DNA of 64,000 nt from Pseudomonadota bacterium. GTDB lineage: Bacteria > Pseudomonadota > Alphaproteobacteria > Geminicoccales > Geminicoccaceae. Shown piece after piece: positions 1 to 6,970 of the stretch (position 1 is its first letter; each line of letters starts with the position of its first letter). The notes beneath the pieces were generated by a model. It was not told the origin of the DNA. It made no database searches and saw only the letters and a list, made by a program, of their open reading frames with translations. Position numbers and translations under genes: made by a program. Location: the NCBI GenBank assembly GCA_030549795.1, contig JAUQQO010000018.1, positions 88,277 to 152,276 on the forward strand, given 5' to 3'.

Positions 1-1
1 C

Positions 2-274
2 GCGGCGGTCGCGCGCGAGGGGGCCGAGCTCGCCTGCGCCGCCTCGGGGGGCCGGACGCACCCGGTCTTCGGTCTGTGGCCGGTTCGTCTCGCGAGCGCT
101 CTCAAACACGCTCTTTTGGAAGAGGGCCTGCGCAAAATCGACCTCTGGACGGCGCGCTACCGCCTTGCGGTGGTGGATTGGCCGAGCGAGCCCTTCGATC
201 CCTTCTTCAACGTCAACACGCCCGCCGAGCTCGCCGAAGCCGAACGGCTCGCGGCTCTCTACCCACGCAGCTGA
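2..274 (+). CDS. mobA: Molybdenum cofactor guanylyltransferase MobA, C-terminal part
   Basis: The reading frame is open from the window edge and stops at 272-274, so only the last 90 residues are present. They contain the typical MobA ending: a PVFGLWPV segment, a DLWTARY-like stretch and a [14 protein letters not shown] motif before the stop. MobA transfers GMP from GTP to molybdopterin in the cytosol to make the guanine dinucleotide form used by many molybdoenzymes. The frame is codon-biased like its neighbours. It converges on the minus-strand operon that ends at 345. The N-terminal nucleotide-binding half lies outside the window. Confidence 0.85.
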   Translation, partial: AAVAREGAELACAASGGRTHPVFGLWPVRLASALKHALLEEGLRKIDLWTARYRLAVVDWPSEPFDPFFNVNTPAELAEAERLAALYPRS

Positions 275-344
275 ACGGCGCAGAACGTTACCTTCTGTTC
301 CACAGCGACGCGAACCGGCATCCCGCCGAGCGCGGCGCCGGTTG

Positions 345-1364
345 TTAGGGCGTGACCTCGCGCATCAGTGCGCGCACCGCCGCGACGATCCCATCGGCGG
401 TGAGGCCGTAGCGCGCCTGCAGCGTCGGCACCGTTCCGCATTCGATAAAGCGCATGGGAATGCCGACCCGCCGCAACGGACGATGGATTCCGGCCGCGAA
501 GAGGGCCTCGACCACCTTGCTGCCGAGCCCACCCTCGATGAGGTGATTCTCGGCGGTGATCAGCACCTGAACGCGACGCGCGAAGTCCGTCACCGTTGCG
601 GCGTCGAATGGGACGAGACAGGGGACGTGCAGCACGCCCACAGAAAGCCCCTGACGCGCGAGCTCTTCGGCGGCATCGAGGGCGCGCTCGGTCATAAGGC
701 CGGTTGCGATGATGCCGATCTCGCCCGGCTCGCGCAGGATCTGGGCGCGGCCAAAAGCGAAGCGGTAACCGTACCGGTCCAGGACGATCGGCACCTTGCC
801 GCGCAGAATGCGCATGTACAGCGGCCGCGGCTCGGCTACGAAGGCCTCCACCACCTGTGCGATCTCGCAGGCATCGCAGGGATCGACGACGGTAAGACCG
901 GGGATGGCGCTCATAAGTGCCAGATCTTCGATGCCCTGATGGGTTGCGCCATAGCCCGTGGTGAGGCCCGGAAGCGCCGCGGCGATAGCAACGGGAAGCG
1001 CGCTCTTGGCGATCTGGATGGCGATGAAGTCGTAAGCGCGGCGGGTGGCGAAGACGGCATAAGTGGTCGCAAAGGGCAGAAAGCCGGTTTTGGCGAGCCC
1101 CGCCGCGGCGCCGATGAGCGCCTGTTCGGCCATGCCGACGTTGAAGAAGCGATCGGGAAAGGCTTCGGCGAACGGTAAAAGGTCGGTGTACTTGGCGAGA
1201 TCGGCTGTGAGCCCGACAAGCCGCGCCTCGCGCGCCGCTGCCGCGACCAGCGCCTTGCCGAAAGGCGCGCTCACGAACGGTCGGCCTTCGACCTCCTCGC
1301 TTTCGCCCATGCCCTTTGTGAAGGCCGGCTGTAGGTGTCCGGCGCGCGGTTGAACCTCGCTCAT
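345..1364 (-). CDS. Transketolase C-terminal subunit (pyrimidine-binding and C-terminal domains)
   Basis: This 339-residue protein matches the second half of transketolase: a pyrimidine-binding domain with the catalytic glutamate in FFNVGMAEQ (E80), then GATHQGIEDLALM and the transketolase C-terminal domain. Transketolase moves two-carbon ketol units between sugar phosphates using thiamine diphosphate. Here the enzyme is split; the TPP-binding half is at 4947-5831 on the same strand. A clear AGGAGG site lies just before the ATG. It is the last gene of the probable operon, 72 bases after the cytochrome c gene, with the amine dehydrogenase genes between the two halves. Split transketolases are known in archaea and many bacteria, but their substrates are often undefined, so the acceptor here is not known. 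Confidence 0.88.
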   Translation of the reverse strand: MSEVQPRAGHLQPAFTKGMGESEEVEGRPFVSAPFGKALVAAAAREARLVGLTADLAKYTDLLPFAEAFPDRFFNVGMAEQALIGAAAGLAKTGFLPFATTYAVFATRRAYDFIAIQIAKSALPVAIAAALPGLTTGYGATHQGIEDLALMSAIPGLTVVDPCDACEIAQVVEAFVAEPRPLYMRILRGKVPIVLDRYGYRFAFGRAQILREPGEIGIIATGLMTERALDAAEELARQGLSVGVLHVPCLVPFDAATVTDFARRVQVLITAENHLIEGGLGSKVVEALFAAGIHRPLRRVGIPMRFIECGTVPTLQARYGLTADGIVAAVRALMREVTP

Positions 1365-1436
1365 CGGCGCCTCCTGCGATCGGCTTCCCTTTTAGCAGGA
1401 TCCGGGCGTTCCACCCAGGCGCCGAGCCGGCGCGCT

Positions 1437-1943
1437 TTAGCTGCGCGGTTCGGGGCTCTTGCCGATGCCGTCGTCGTCAGGTGCGAGCAGCCCGCGCGCC
1501 CGCAGCTCGGCGAGCATGCGCTCGCGCAGGCCCTTGCGGTCCTCGAGCGGGCGGCGGCGCGCAGCCGCCACCTCCTCGACCGTGAAGGGGGCGAAGTCCG
1601 GTGCCCGCTGCTCGCGGCCGTAGGTCTCGAGCACCCAATTCAGAACCGCCGTCAGCCGCGCGTCGTCGAGCACGCTGCGCGCCACCCCCGGCACCCTCAT
1701 CAAGTAATCGCGTCCCTCCGGCAAATGGGTAAAGAGACCGACGAAGCCGTCGAGGCGGGGGACGTGCCCGGGAGTCCCTTCGCCGGCGAGCCCGTGGCAG
1801 CCCTTGCACTTCAAGGCGTAATCGAGCCTTGCCCCGGTGTGGACCTCGACCGGTCGTCCGGGCGCGTAGTCCACCGCCCGCGCCGGACCGAGGCTCACGA
1901 GGAACAGGGCCAGGGTCGCGACGAGCGCGCGCACCGCGATCAC
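1437..1943 (-). CDS. Periplasmic monohaem c-type cytochrome of the amine dehydrogenase cluster
   Basis: The chosen GTG start at 1943 overlaps the stop of the small-subunit gene (GTGA), giving 168 residues. A hydrophobic signal peptide (about residues 4-23) ends near ARA, followed by a single haem site CKGCH (46-50); a methionine in YLMRVPG is a possible axial ligand. In known TTQ amine dehydrogenases electrons leave to a blue copper protein (amicyanin or azurin) or to a cytochrome c. This gene sits where amicyanin (mauC) stands in methylamine clusters. The aromatic amine dehydrogenase cluster, as I recall it, carries a small monohaem cytochrome at the same place. The inferred role is electron acceptor of the dehydrogenase. 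The reading frame extends upstream to 2222, but that part is antisense-like and has no signal peptide. Confidence 0.8.
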   Translation of the reverse strand: MIAVRALVATLALFLVSLGPARAVDYAPGRPVEVHTGARLDYALKCKGCHGLAGEGTPGHVPRLDGFVGLFTHLPEGRDYLMRVPGVARSVLDDARLTAVLNWVLETYGREQRAPDFAPFTVEEVAAARRRPLEDRKGLRERMLAELRARGLLAPDDDGIGKSPEPRS

Positions 1944-2470
1944 GCCTTGCCGATCAGAACCTGGCTCGAGCAGTGGTAGACCATCGAGGGGGCGCCGAAG
2001 CACCACACGATGTCGTTGTTGAGCTCGGGCCGATAAGAAGGCATCTCGCCCTCGGTTCCGAGGCAGAAGCACATGCCGCAGCTGTCCTTGCCGCAGCAGT
2101 CCTGATAGGCGATGAGATACGCCTGCCCGTCGTCGGGATTGATACAGGTGCCGATCCAGCTCGTCGGCGAAGCGTAGGTGCCGGGTGGGCAGACGTTGAC
2201 GGTACCGCCGCAGCAGGAGCACAAGTAACCATCAGAGGCGCAGTGGCGCCAATAGTTGCACTTCGTGGGATCGGTAGTCTGAGCGGTCTTGGCGAATTCG
2301 CTCGCGTGCGCGAGTTTGGCACGCGTCTTGTCGACGGGGAGAAGCGGCAGGACCGCGCCACCCACGAGCGCGGTCCCCAAGCGCGCCAGGATCCCGCGCC
2401 GCGAACTGCGCTGCGCGATGCGGCGGGCGGTGTGTTCCATCATGCGGTCGAAAGCGTCGAGGATGGTCAC
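1940..2470 (-). CDS. mauA: TTQ (quinohaemoprotein-type) amine dehydrogenase, small catalytic subunit
   Basis: This 176-residue protein is the catalytic beta subunit that carries tryptophan tryptophylquinone. The two tryptophans expected to be cross-linked are W105 (in SPTSWIGTC) and W156 (in NDIVWCFGA); acidic residues sit at D80 (ASDG) and D124 (YQDCCG). Fourteen cysteines fit the heavily disulfide-bonded periplasmic fold. The N-terminus has a twin-arginine-like stretch, SSRRGILARLG. The middle resembles aromatic amine dehydrogenase (LCSCCGGT, CCGKDSCG), the end resembles methylamine dehydrogenase (TEGEMPSYRPE), so the substrate class is unresolved and the symbol names the family only. The GTG start overlaps the mauD stop. 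The subunit acts in the periplasm with the large subunit. Confidence 0.92.
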   Translation of the reverse strand: MTILDAFDRMMEHTARRIAQRSSRRGILARLGTALVGGAVLPLLPVDKTRAKLAHASEFAKTAQTTDPTKCNYWRHCASDGYLCSCCGGTVNVCPPGTYASPTSWIGTCINPDDGQAYLIAYQDCCGKDSCGMCFCLGTEGEMPSYRPELNNDIVWCFGAPSMVYHCSSQVLIGKA

Positions 2471-3120
2471 GGGTTCGTTCCTCCTTGAGCGGCAGGGGAA
2501 GTCGCAGCACCGTTGGGTCGCACGGCGCGTCGGGTCCCCGCGAGATAGTCCTGAATGGAGCTGAAGCCGGTCTCCTGCGCGACGAGCAGGCTCTCGAGAT
2601 GCTCGCGCGAGTTCACGATCCCCTTCGCGCGCACCACACCCTCTGCATCGATCAGCACTGCGTAGGGCAATTTGCCGATCCCAAAGCGCATGCCGACGAT
2701 GGGGGAAATAGCGAAGGGAAGATCTTCAACGCCATGTTCGCGCGCCATGGCACGATGCGCTTCGCGCTCGCCGTCACCCATGAGCACGAGCTCGACCGAT
2801 TTGCGCTCGCTTCTCGCGAACGACCGTACCGCACCCATGAGCTTTTTGCACATTGGGCAAATCGGCGAGACGAAGAGCAACAGCTGGCTTTTGCCATCCG
2901 CGCGCACGCCGCCCACGTGTAGCTTGCGCCCCTCGAGGTCGAGCAGGTCGAACTCGGGCGCCTTCTCGCCGATTTCCACGGCTGTGGGGGTGGCCATTGC
3001 GCCGAGCGGTGCTACCCGTTCGTGCAGCACCCCGACTTGTCGGGCGAGGGCGAGCACCGTCAGGCTCAAGACCGCAACCACGATCCACAAGAGAATATCG
3101 GAGACGACGAGCGGGTCCAA
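2467..3120 (-). CDS. mauD: MauD-like thioredoxin-fold protein for amine dehydrogenase maturation
   Basis: This 217-residue protein has one N-terminal membrane segment (about 8-27) followed by a thioredoxin-like domain with the redox motif CPMC (88-91) and a cis-proline segment (KLPYAVLID). MauD family proteins are required for folding and disulfide formation of the cysteine-rich small subunit in the periplasm. The TTG start at 3120 is supported by a GGGAGGT site just upstream. Its stop overlaps the start of the small-subunit gene by four bases, which suggests translational coupling of the helper with its client. Confidence 0.9.
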   Translation of the reverse strand: MDPLVVSDILLWIVVAVLSLTVLALARQVGVLHERVAPLGAMATPTAVEIGEKAPEFDLLDLEGRKLHVGGVRADGKSQLLLFVSPICPMCKKLMGAVRSFARSERKSVELVLMGDGEREAHRAMAREHGVEDLPFAISPIVGMRFGIGKLPYAVLIDAEGVVRAKGIVNSREHLESLLVAQETGFSSIQDYLAGTRRAVRPNGAATSPAAQGGTNP

Positions 3121-3125
3121 AGTCC

Positions 3126-3683
3126 CTACCTCCCGGACTTGAGGCGCCCGAGCGGAGCCAAGCCGGCAAGCCGGCTGAACGCCGCATAGAGTGCGAGAAG
3201 GGCTAATGAGCCGAAGACGATCGGAACGAGCTCCAAAAGGTGCGGAACATCGCTGGCCGGGCGCGTAACGAGAAGGGCCGCCAGAGCGGCGAGCAAAAGG
3301 TTACGGACCACGAGCGACCAGCTGATCCGCTCCTTCTGTCGACCGATAAAACAACCGCAGTCGATTTCGGTGCGGCCGCGCAGGATGTTGATCGTCATGG
3401 CGAGCGCGAAGAGGAGGAGAAGGGCGAGCGCGAGCACCGCACCATAAGGGCGGGAGGGTGGGAGGAGCACCGCCACTCCGGCTGCGATCTCCCCCCAGGG
3501 AAGAGTGCGCGCAAAGGGCTCCGTCCAGCGCTCGGGCAGGATCCGATAGTCCGCAACGATGCCGATGACTTCGTCCATCGCGCGCAGTTTGCTCACCGCG
3601 CTCGGCAGGAAGATCCCTGCGAGGACGAGCGCTCCCACCCAATGGAAAGCAGGTGCTTGCAGCGCGTCCACGCGTCCCCTCAC
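3126..3683 (-). CDS. mauE: MauE-like membrane protein for amine dehydrogenase maturation
   Basis: This 185-residue protein has about four to five membrane segments in the DoxX-like MauE pattern: a first helix with FLPSAVSKL, then two long leucine-rich segments, and the conserved cysteine pair in EIDCGCFIG. MauE is thought to work with MauD in transport or disulfide processing of the small subunit. The GTG start overlaps the stop of the large-subunit gene (GTGA), and mauD begins five bases after its stop. The B-E-D-A order of the cluster matches both mau and aau operons. Confidence 0.88.
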   Translation of the reverse strand: MRGRVDALQAPAFHWVGALVLAGIFLPSAVSKLRAMDEVIGIVADYRILPERWTEPFARTLPWGEIAAGVAVLLPPSRPYGAVLALALLLLFALAMTINILRGRTEIDCGCFIGRQKERISWSLVVRNLLLAALAALLVTRPASDVPHLLELVPIVFGSLALLALYAAFSRLAGLAPLGRLKSGR

Positions 3684-4873
3684 TCACCGAAGGTGTAAAG
3701 GAGCCAGGGCGAGATGCCGAGAGCGCTGCGCTCGGCCTTCTTCTGCCAGGTGGTGGTATCGTACGACATCAAGATCGCGGTCTCGGTGAGCGCGAACAGC
3801 AACGGTTTCTCGTCCTGGCTTACGGCGATGGTCGGGCTGTGATGGTCGAGCGGCAGACGATGGACGCGTTTTTTCGCGGCGACATCGAACACCCAAACCT
3901 CATCGCCAGCTTGCTTATGAGTCCACTTGCCGCCCTTGTGCATGGTCACGAACAGGCGGTTGGAGGCGGCATGGAACGCGGCGAGCTGCCAGCCGCCGGG
4001 CCGCCATTCTTCATCCCCGGGGCCCTGCAGTTTCCAGCGCTCGCCCACTTTCGGCATGCCGTCGAGCGTTACCGGATAGACCCAGCCATCATAAGAGATG
4101 AAGAACGCCCGCTTGGACGGCCGGTGCACAGCGGCATGCTCGAAGACCGGATCGTTCTGCGAATCGAACCAGGGCTCGGAGAGCTCGGTCTTGGTGAGTT
4201 TGCCGGAAGCGTCGAAGGTCAGATGCACGAAGCGTCCGTCGGGGCAGATCGACGCGACGCTGTTGGTGCCGGTTGCAAAGGCGAGCGAACAACCCTGCGT
4301 ATCGAGCTCGCCCAGATATTTCATCTCGTTCACATCGACCACGCTCAAGGAGAAGGCGGGGTCCATGTTGAACGAGAACAGATAGCGACCATCGTGGGAG
4401 AGCGTAGCATTGTGTTTTTTCGGCACGACCAAGAAGCGGCCGTTGGGCAGGATCACCTCGCCTAACGGATCAAGGGTCTTGGTGTCCCATGCGGTGACGA
4501 CGTCGGTGCGCGTGCCGCGCGAGCCCCGTGACCAATAAGTCTCGGCGATCCAAAACCGGCTCTTGTCGTGGCTGAGTACCGCATTGGGCAGATAGCCACC
4601 ATTGACCATGCCCTTGATCGAGAGATCGTCGCCGTCGAGGATCCACATTTTGGAGGCGACGAGGTAGGGGAACACGGGTTCGAGGACGTAGATCCAGCGC
4701 GGGCTGGGTTCGGGCAACACGGCAGTCGGATGGTCTTCTTGGGTCGGCAGCGCCGCCTGCGGCGGCATCTGAGCCGGGATCGGAGTCGCCGGTTGTGCCC
4801 ACGCCTCAACGAGAGCCCCGCTCAACCAAGCCCCGATCGACAACAGGGCGAAACGCATCGCGTACACTCGCAT
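3680..4873 (-). CDS. mauB: TTQ amine dehydrogenase, large subunit (seven-bladed propeller)
   Basis: The protein is 397 residues from the ATG at 4873, which has a strong GAGGGGGG site; an in-frame ATG at 4888 is possible but lacks one. A signal peptide (about 1-26, ending VEAWA) is followed by a beta-propeller with repeated blades. Family signatures include HDGRYLFSFNMDP, WRPGGWQLAAFH, THKQAGDEVWVFD and AVSQDEKPLLFAL. This subunit pairs with the TTQ small subunit in the periplasm to oxidise primary amines to aldehyde and ammonia. It lies 73 bases after the transketolase N-half gene and heads the B-E-D-A block. Confidence 0.92.
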   Translation of the reverse strand: MRVYAMRFALLSIGAWLSGALVEAWAQPATPIPAQMPPQAALPTQEDHPTAVLPEPSPRWIYVLEPVFPYLVASKMWILDGDDLSIKGMVNGGYLPNAVLSHDKSRFWIAETYWSRGSRGTRTDVVTAWDTKTLDPLGEVILPNGRFLVVPKKHNATLSHDGRYLFSFNMDPAFSLSVVDVNEMKYLGELDTQGCSLAFATGTNSVASICPDGRFVHLTFDASGKLTKTELSEPWFDSQNDPVFEHAAVHRPSKRAFFISYDGWVYPVTLDGMPKVGERWKLQGPGDEEWRPGGWQLAAFHAASNRLFVTMHKGGKWTHKQAGDEVWVFDVAAKKRVHRLPLDHHSPTIAVSQDEKPLLFALTETAILMSYDTTTWQKKAERSALGISPWLLYTFGE

Positions 4874-4946
4874 AGGCCCCCCTCGCATTGTCGGCCCGCG
4901 CCCTCACTATTAAGCATGACGCGTGCCAGTTGGTATTATCCGGCTG

Positions 4947-5831
4947 CTACGACCCGTCGAACGCCTCCGGATAGCTTGTTCCGCGCACGGACTGAGCGTA
5001 AGTTGCCTCGAGTTCGTCCAAAATGACCGCCCACTCGTCCGGCTCGACGCGGATGAAATGCGCCTTCTCCCGGCGCTCGAGGCGCGGCACGCCCTTGCCC
5101 GGCAGAGTTCGACAGATGATCGCCTTGGGGCGGCCGTCGCGGGCGCGGGCGCGCGTAAGCGCCGAAACGATCGCCGCCATGTCGTTGCCGTCGATCTCTT
5201 GCGTGTCGAAGCCGAAGGCGCGCCACTTCTCGGCCAAGGGTTCGAGGGTGACGACGATCGTCCCGTCCGCTTGGATCCCGTTAGCATCGACGATCGCCAC
5301 CAGCTGATCGAGGCCGAAGGTGACGGCGGCGAGTGCCGCCTCCCAGGTCGAGCCCTCCTGGCACTCGCCATCGGAGAGCTCGCAAAAGACGCGCGCCTCC
5401 GATCCGGCAAGGCGCAGACCCAAGGCCATGCCGATGGCAACCGGCAGGCCGTGGCCCAACGAGCCACCCGTCACTTCCACCCCGGGCGAGCTGTCGAGCG
5501 CGCTCATATCGAGCCGGCTGTCATCGGTCGCAAAGGTCGACAGCTCCTCGCGCGCGAGCGCCCCCGCTTCGGCGAGCGTCGCCCACAAGAGCATCGCGTA
5601 ATGGCCGGTGGAAAGGACGAAACGGTCGCGCTCCGGCCAATTGAGATCGCGCGGATCCCAGCGCAGCTCGTGGAAAAAGAGCGCCGCCATGACATCGGCG
5701 AAGCCGAGGGCTTGCCCGAGATAGCCCTGGCCCTTGCCGGTGGCGAGGAGGATGCAGCTGCGTCGGATCGCATGCGCAGACGCGCGCAACCGCTCGAGAT
5801 CAGCGGATGGCGGCGGATGGTTGCGCAGCAT
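4947..5831 (-). CDS. Transketolase N-terminal subunit (TPP-binding half)
   Basis: The ATG at 5831 is preceded by GGGAGGTGG, giving 294 residues; the open frame upstream of it has no such site. Features are STGHYAMLLWA (histidine 77), GSLGHGLP (124-130) and the TPP/magnesium motif beginning near residue 153 and ending at N184 (VDANG); the usual GDG is SDG here. It forms the first half of transketolase and must pair with the C-half encoded at 345-1364. In most bacteria with split transketolase the two genes are adjacent; here five amine dehydrogenase genes separate them on the same strand. The inferred role is to process the aldehyde product or another sugar acceptor in the cytosol. Confidence 0.88.
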   Translation of the reverse strand: MLRNHPPPSADLERLRASAHAIRRSCILLATGKGQGYLGQALGFADVMAALFFHELRWDPRDLNWPERDRFVLSTGHYAMLLWATLAEAGALAREELSTFATDDSRLDMSALDSSPGVEVTGGSLGHGLPVAIGMALGLRLAGSEARVFCELSDGECQEGSTWEAALAAVTFGLDQLVAIVDANGIQADGTIVVTLEPLAEKWRAFGFDTQEIDGNDMAAIVSALTRARARDGRPKAIICRTLPGKGVPRLERREKAHFIRVEPDEWAVILDELEATYAQSVRGTSYPEAFDGS

Positions 5832-5975
5832 CGCTCGACCACCTCCCAAGCACCGAGGCTGCGCCAGCGCGCGCGAGCGGTCAACGGCTCTTGGCGGATG
5901 GCTGCGCAACCCAACGCGAACCGGCTGCTTTTTGAGCCACCTGCTCGCATCCGCGCATCGACCGCGCTTCACGCG

Positions 5976-6779
5976 TCAGCGGTCCAGCCATTGCATGCGG
6001 ATCTTCTCGCCAATCAGACAATCGATCCGCTTTTCCGGCGCACGGGCTGCCGCCGGGATCACCTCCGCGGTGCGGCCTGCCACTTCGAGCCACAGCTTCT
6101 GGCGGATGGCGGGGACGAACTGTTCTTTCTCCCGCACTGGAATGACGAAAGAACCGGGCCCGCCCGTCACGCAGTCTTCGTAGTAGATGTCGAGATCGGG
6201 GATGCTGCCGAAGCCGGGATGGGGGTCTTTGAGCATGATCGGCAGGCCGTTGATCACGATGCCGCGCGCGAGCACGGCATCGCGCACCGGCTCGATCATC
6301 GGCCCGGCGTTGTTGGGTCCATCGCCGGAGACGTCGATCACCCGCCGAAGGCCTTGGTAGGGACTCTTATCGAAGAGGTCCGCTGCGAACAAAAGCGCCG
6401 CTGAGATCGACGTCCAGCGTTCGCGGCTGAGCGGAGCTTCGGCGAGTTCGGCTGCGAAGGCCTGCGCGCTTTGCGGCCCATCGATGAGCCGCCAGGGCAC
6501 CACCACCTGCTGCCAGGAGGGTCCCGACCATTCGACGTAGGTGACCGCGATGCGCCCAAAACCACCGGCGCGGATCGCGTGGATCACTTCCGGTGCGGTG
6601 ATCGCTTCGAGATAGCCCCGGCGCTGCAGTTCCTGCTCGTCGAGATCCATCGAGCGCGACACATCGACGGCGAGCACGAGCTCGAGGTCGACCGGTATGG
6701 CCTGCGCCCGAGCCGTCCCGCAGCCGCCTATGAGGACCGCGATCGCGACCAACCACCCGACTACCGCCGCGCTCGGCAT
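5976..6779 (-). CDS. Secreted VWA-domain protein (DUF1194)
   Basis: The chosen ATG at 6779 gives 267 residues with a signal peptide (VVGWLVAIAVLIGGCG, ending near ARAQA); the site before it is weak, and in-frame starts upstream would bury the signal. The domain is a von Willebrand factor A fold with the metal motif DVSRSMD and, later, DVSGDGPNNAG. DUF1194 proteins are common in alphaproteobacteria and have no firm function. It is the first gene of the minus-strand run that includes the split transketolase and the TTQ dehydrogenase, 144 bases before the next gene. VWA proteins assist maturation of periplasmic quinoprotein dehydrogenases in other operons, so a similar role is possible but unproven. 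Confidence 0.8.
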   Translation of the reverse strand: MPSAAVVGWLVAIAVLIGGCGTARAQAIPVDLELVLAVDVSRSMDLDEQELQRRGYLEAITAPEVIHAIRAGGFGRIAVTYVEWSGPSWQQVVVPWRLIDGPQSAQAFAAELAEAPLSRERWTSISAALLFAADLFDKSPYQGLRRVIDVSGDGPNNAGPMIEPVRDAVLARGIVINGLPIMLKDPHPGFGSIPDLDIYYEDCVTGGPGSFVIPVREKEQFVPAIRQKLWLEVAGRTAEVIPAAARAPEKRIDCLIGEKIRMQWLDR

Positions 6780-6970
6780 GGCGCGTCGTTCCAAAAAGAC
6801 CTTCTTGCCCACACTGCGATGGCGCGCTCGTGCCGTCAACGGCGGCGGCATCGGCCCGGCCCGATCTTGAGGCGCAACGCGCTCGCGCTGCCCACACATG
6901 ACACCACCGCGCGACGTCCTTAGCCTGCAGCAGGCGTGCACGGCTGCCCGTCGCTTCGGAGATCGCGCTT
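6780..6970. promoter_or_regulatory. Divergent intergenic region between the amine operon and formate-THF ligase
   Basis: These 191 bases separate the minus-strand operon (first gene starting at 6779) from fhs (starting at 6971) and must hold the promoters in both directions. I see no clear sigma-70 boxes. A CTGCAGCAGG segment near 6925 is partly palindromic. Shared control of both units is an inference from the divergent layout. Confidence 0.35.

Noticed and set aside
165..1178. Long plus-strand frame of 337 codons opposite the transketolase C-half
   Set aside because: It is antisense to a clear transketolase gene and has low-complexity, arginine-rich composition.
6925..6936. CTGCAGCAGG as a second PhaR box before fhs
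   Set aside because: The spacing between CTGC and GCAG does not fit the three- or four-base form.
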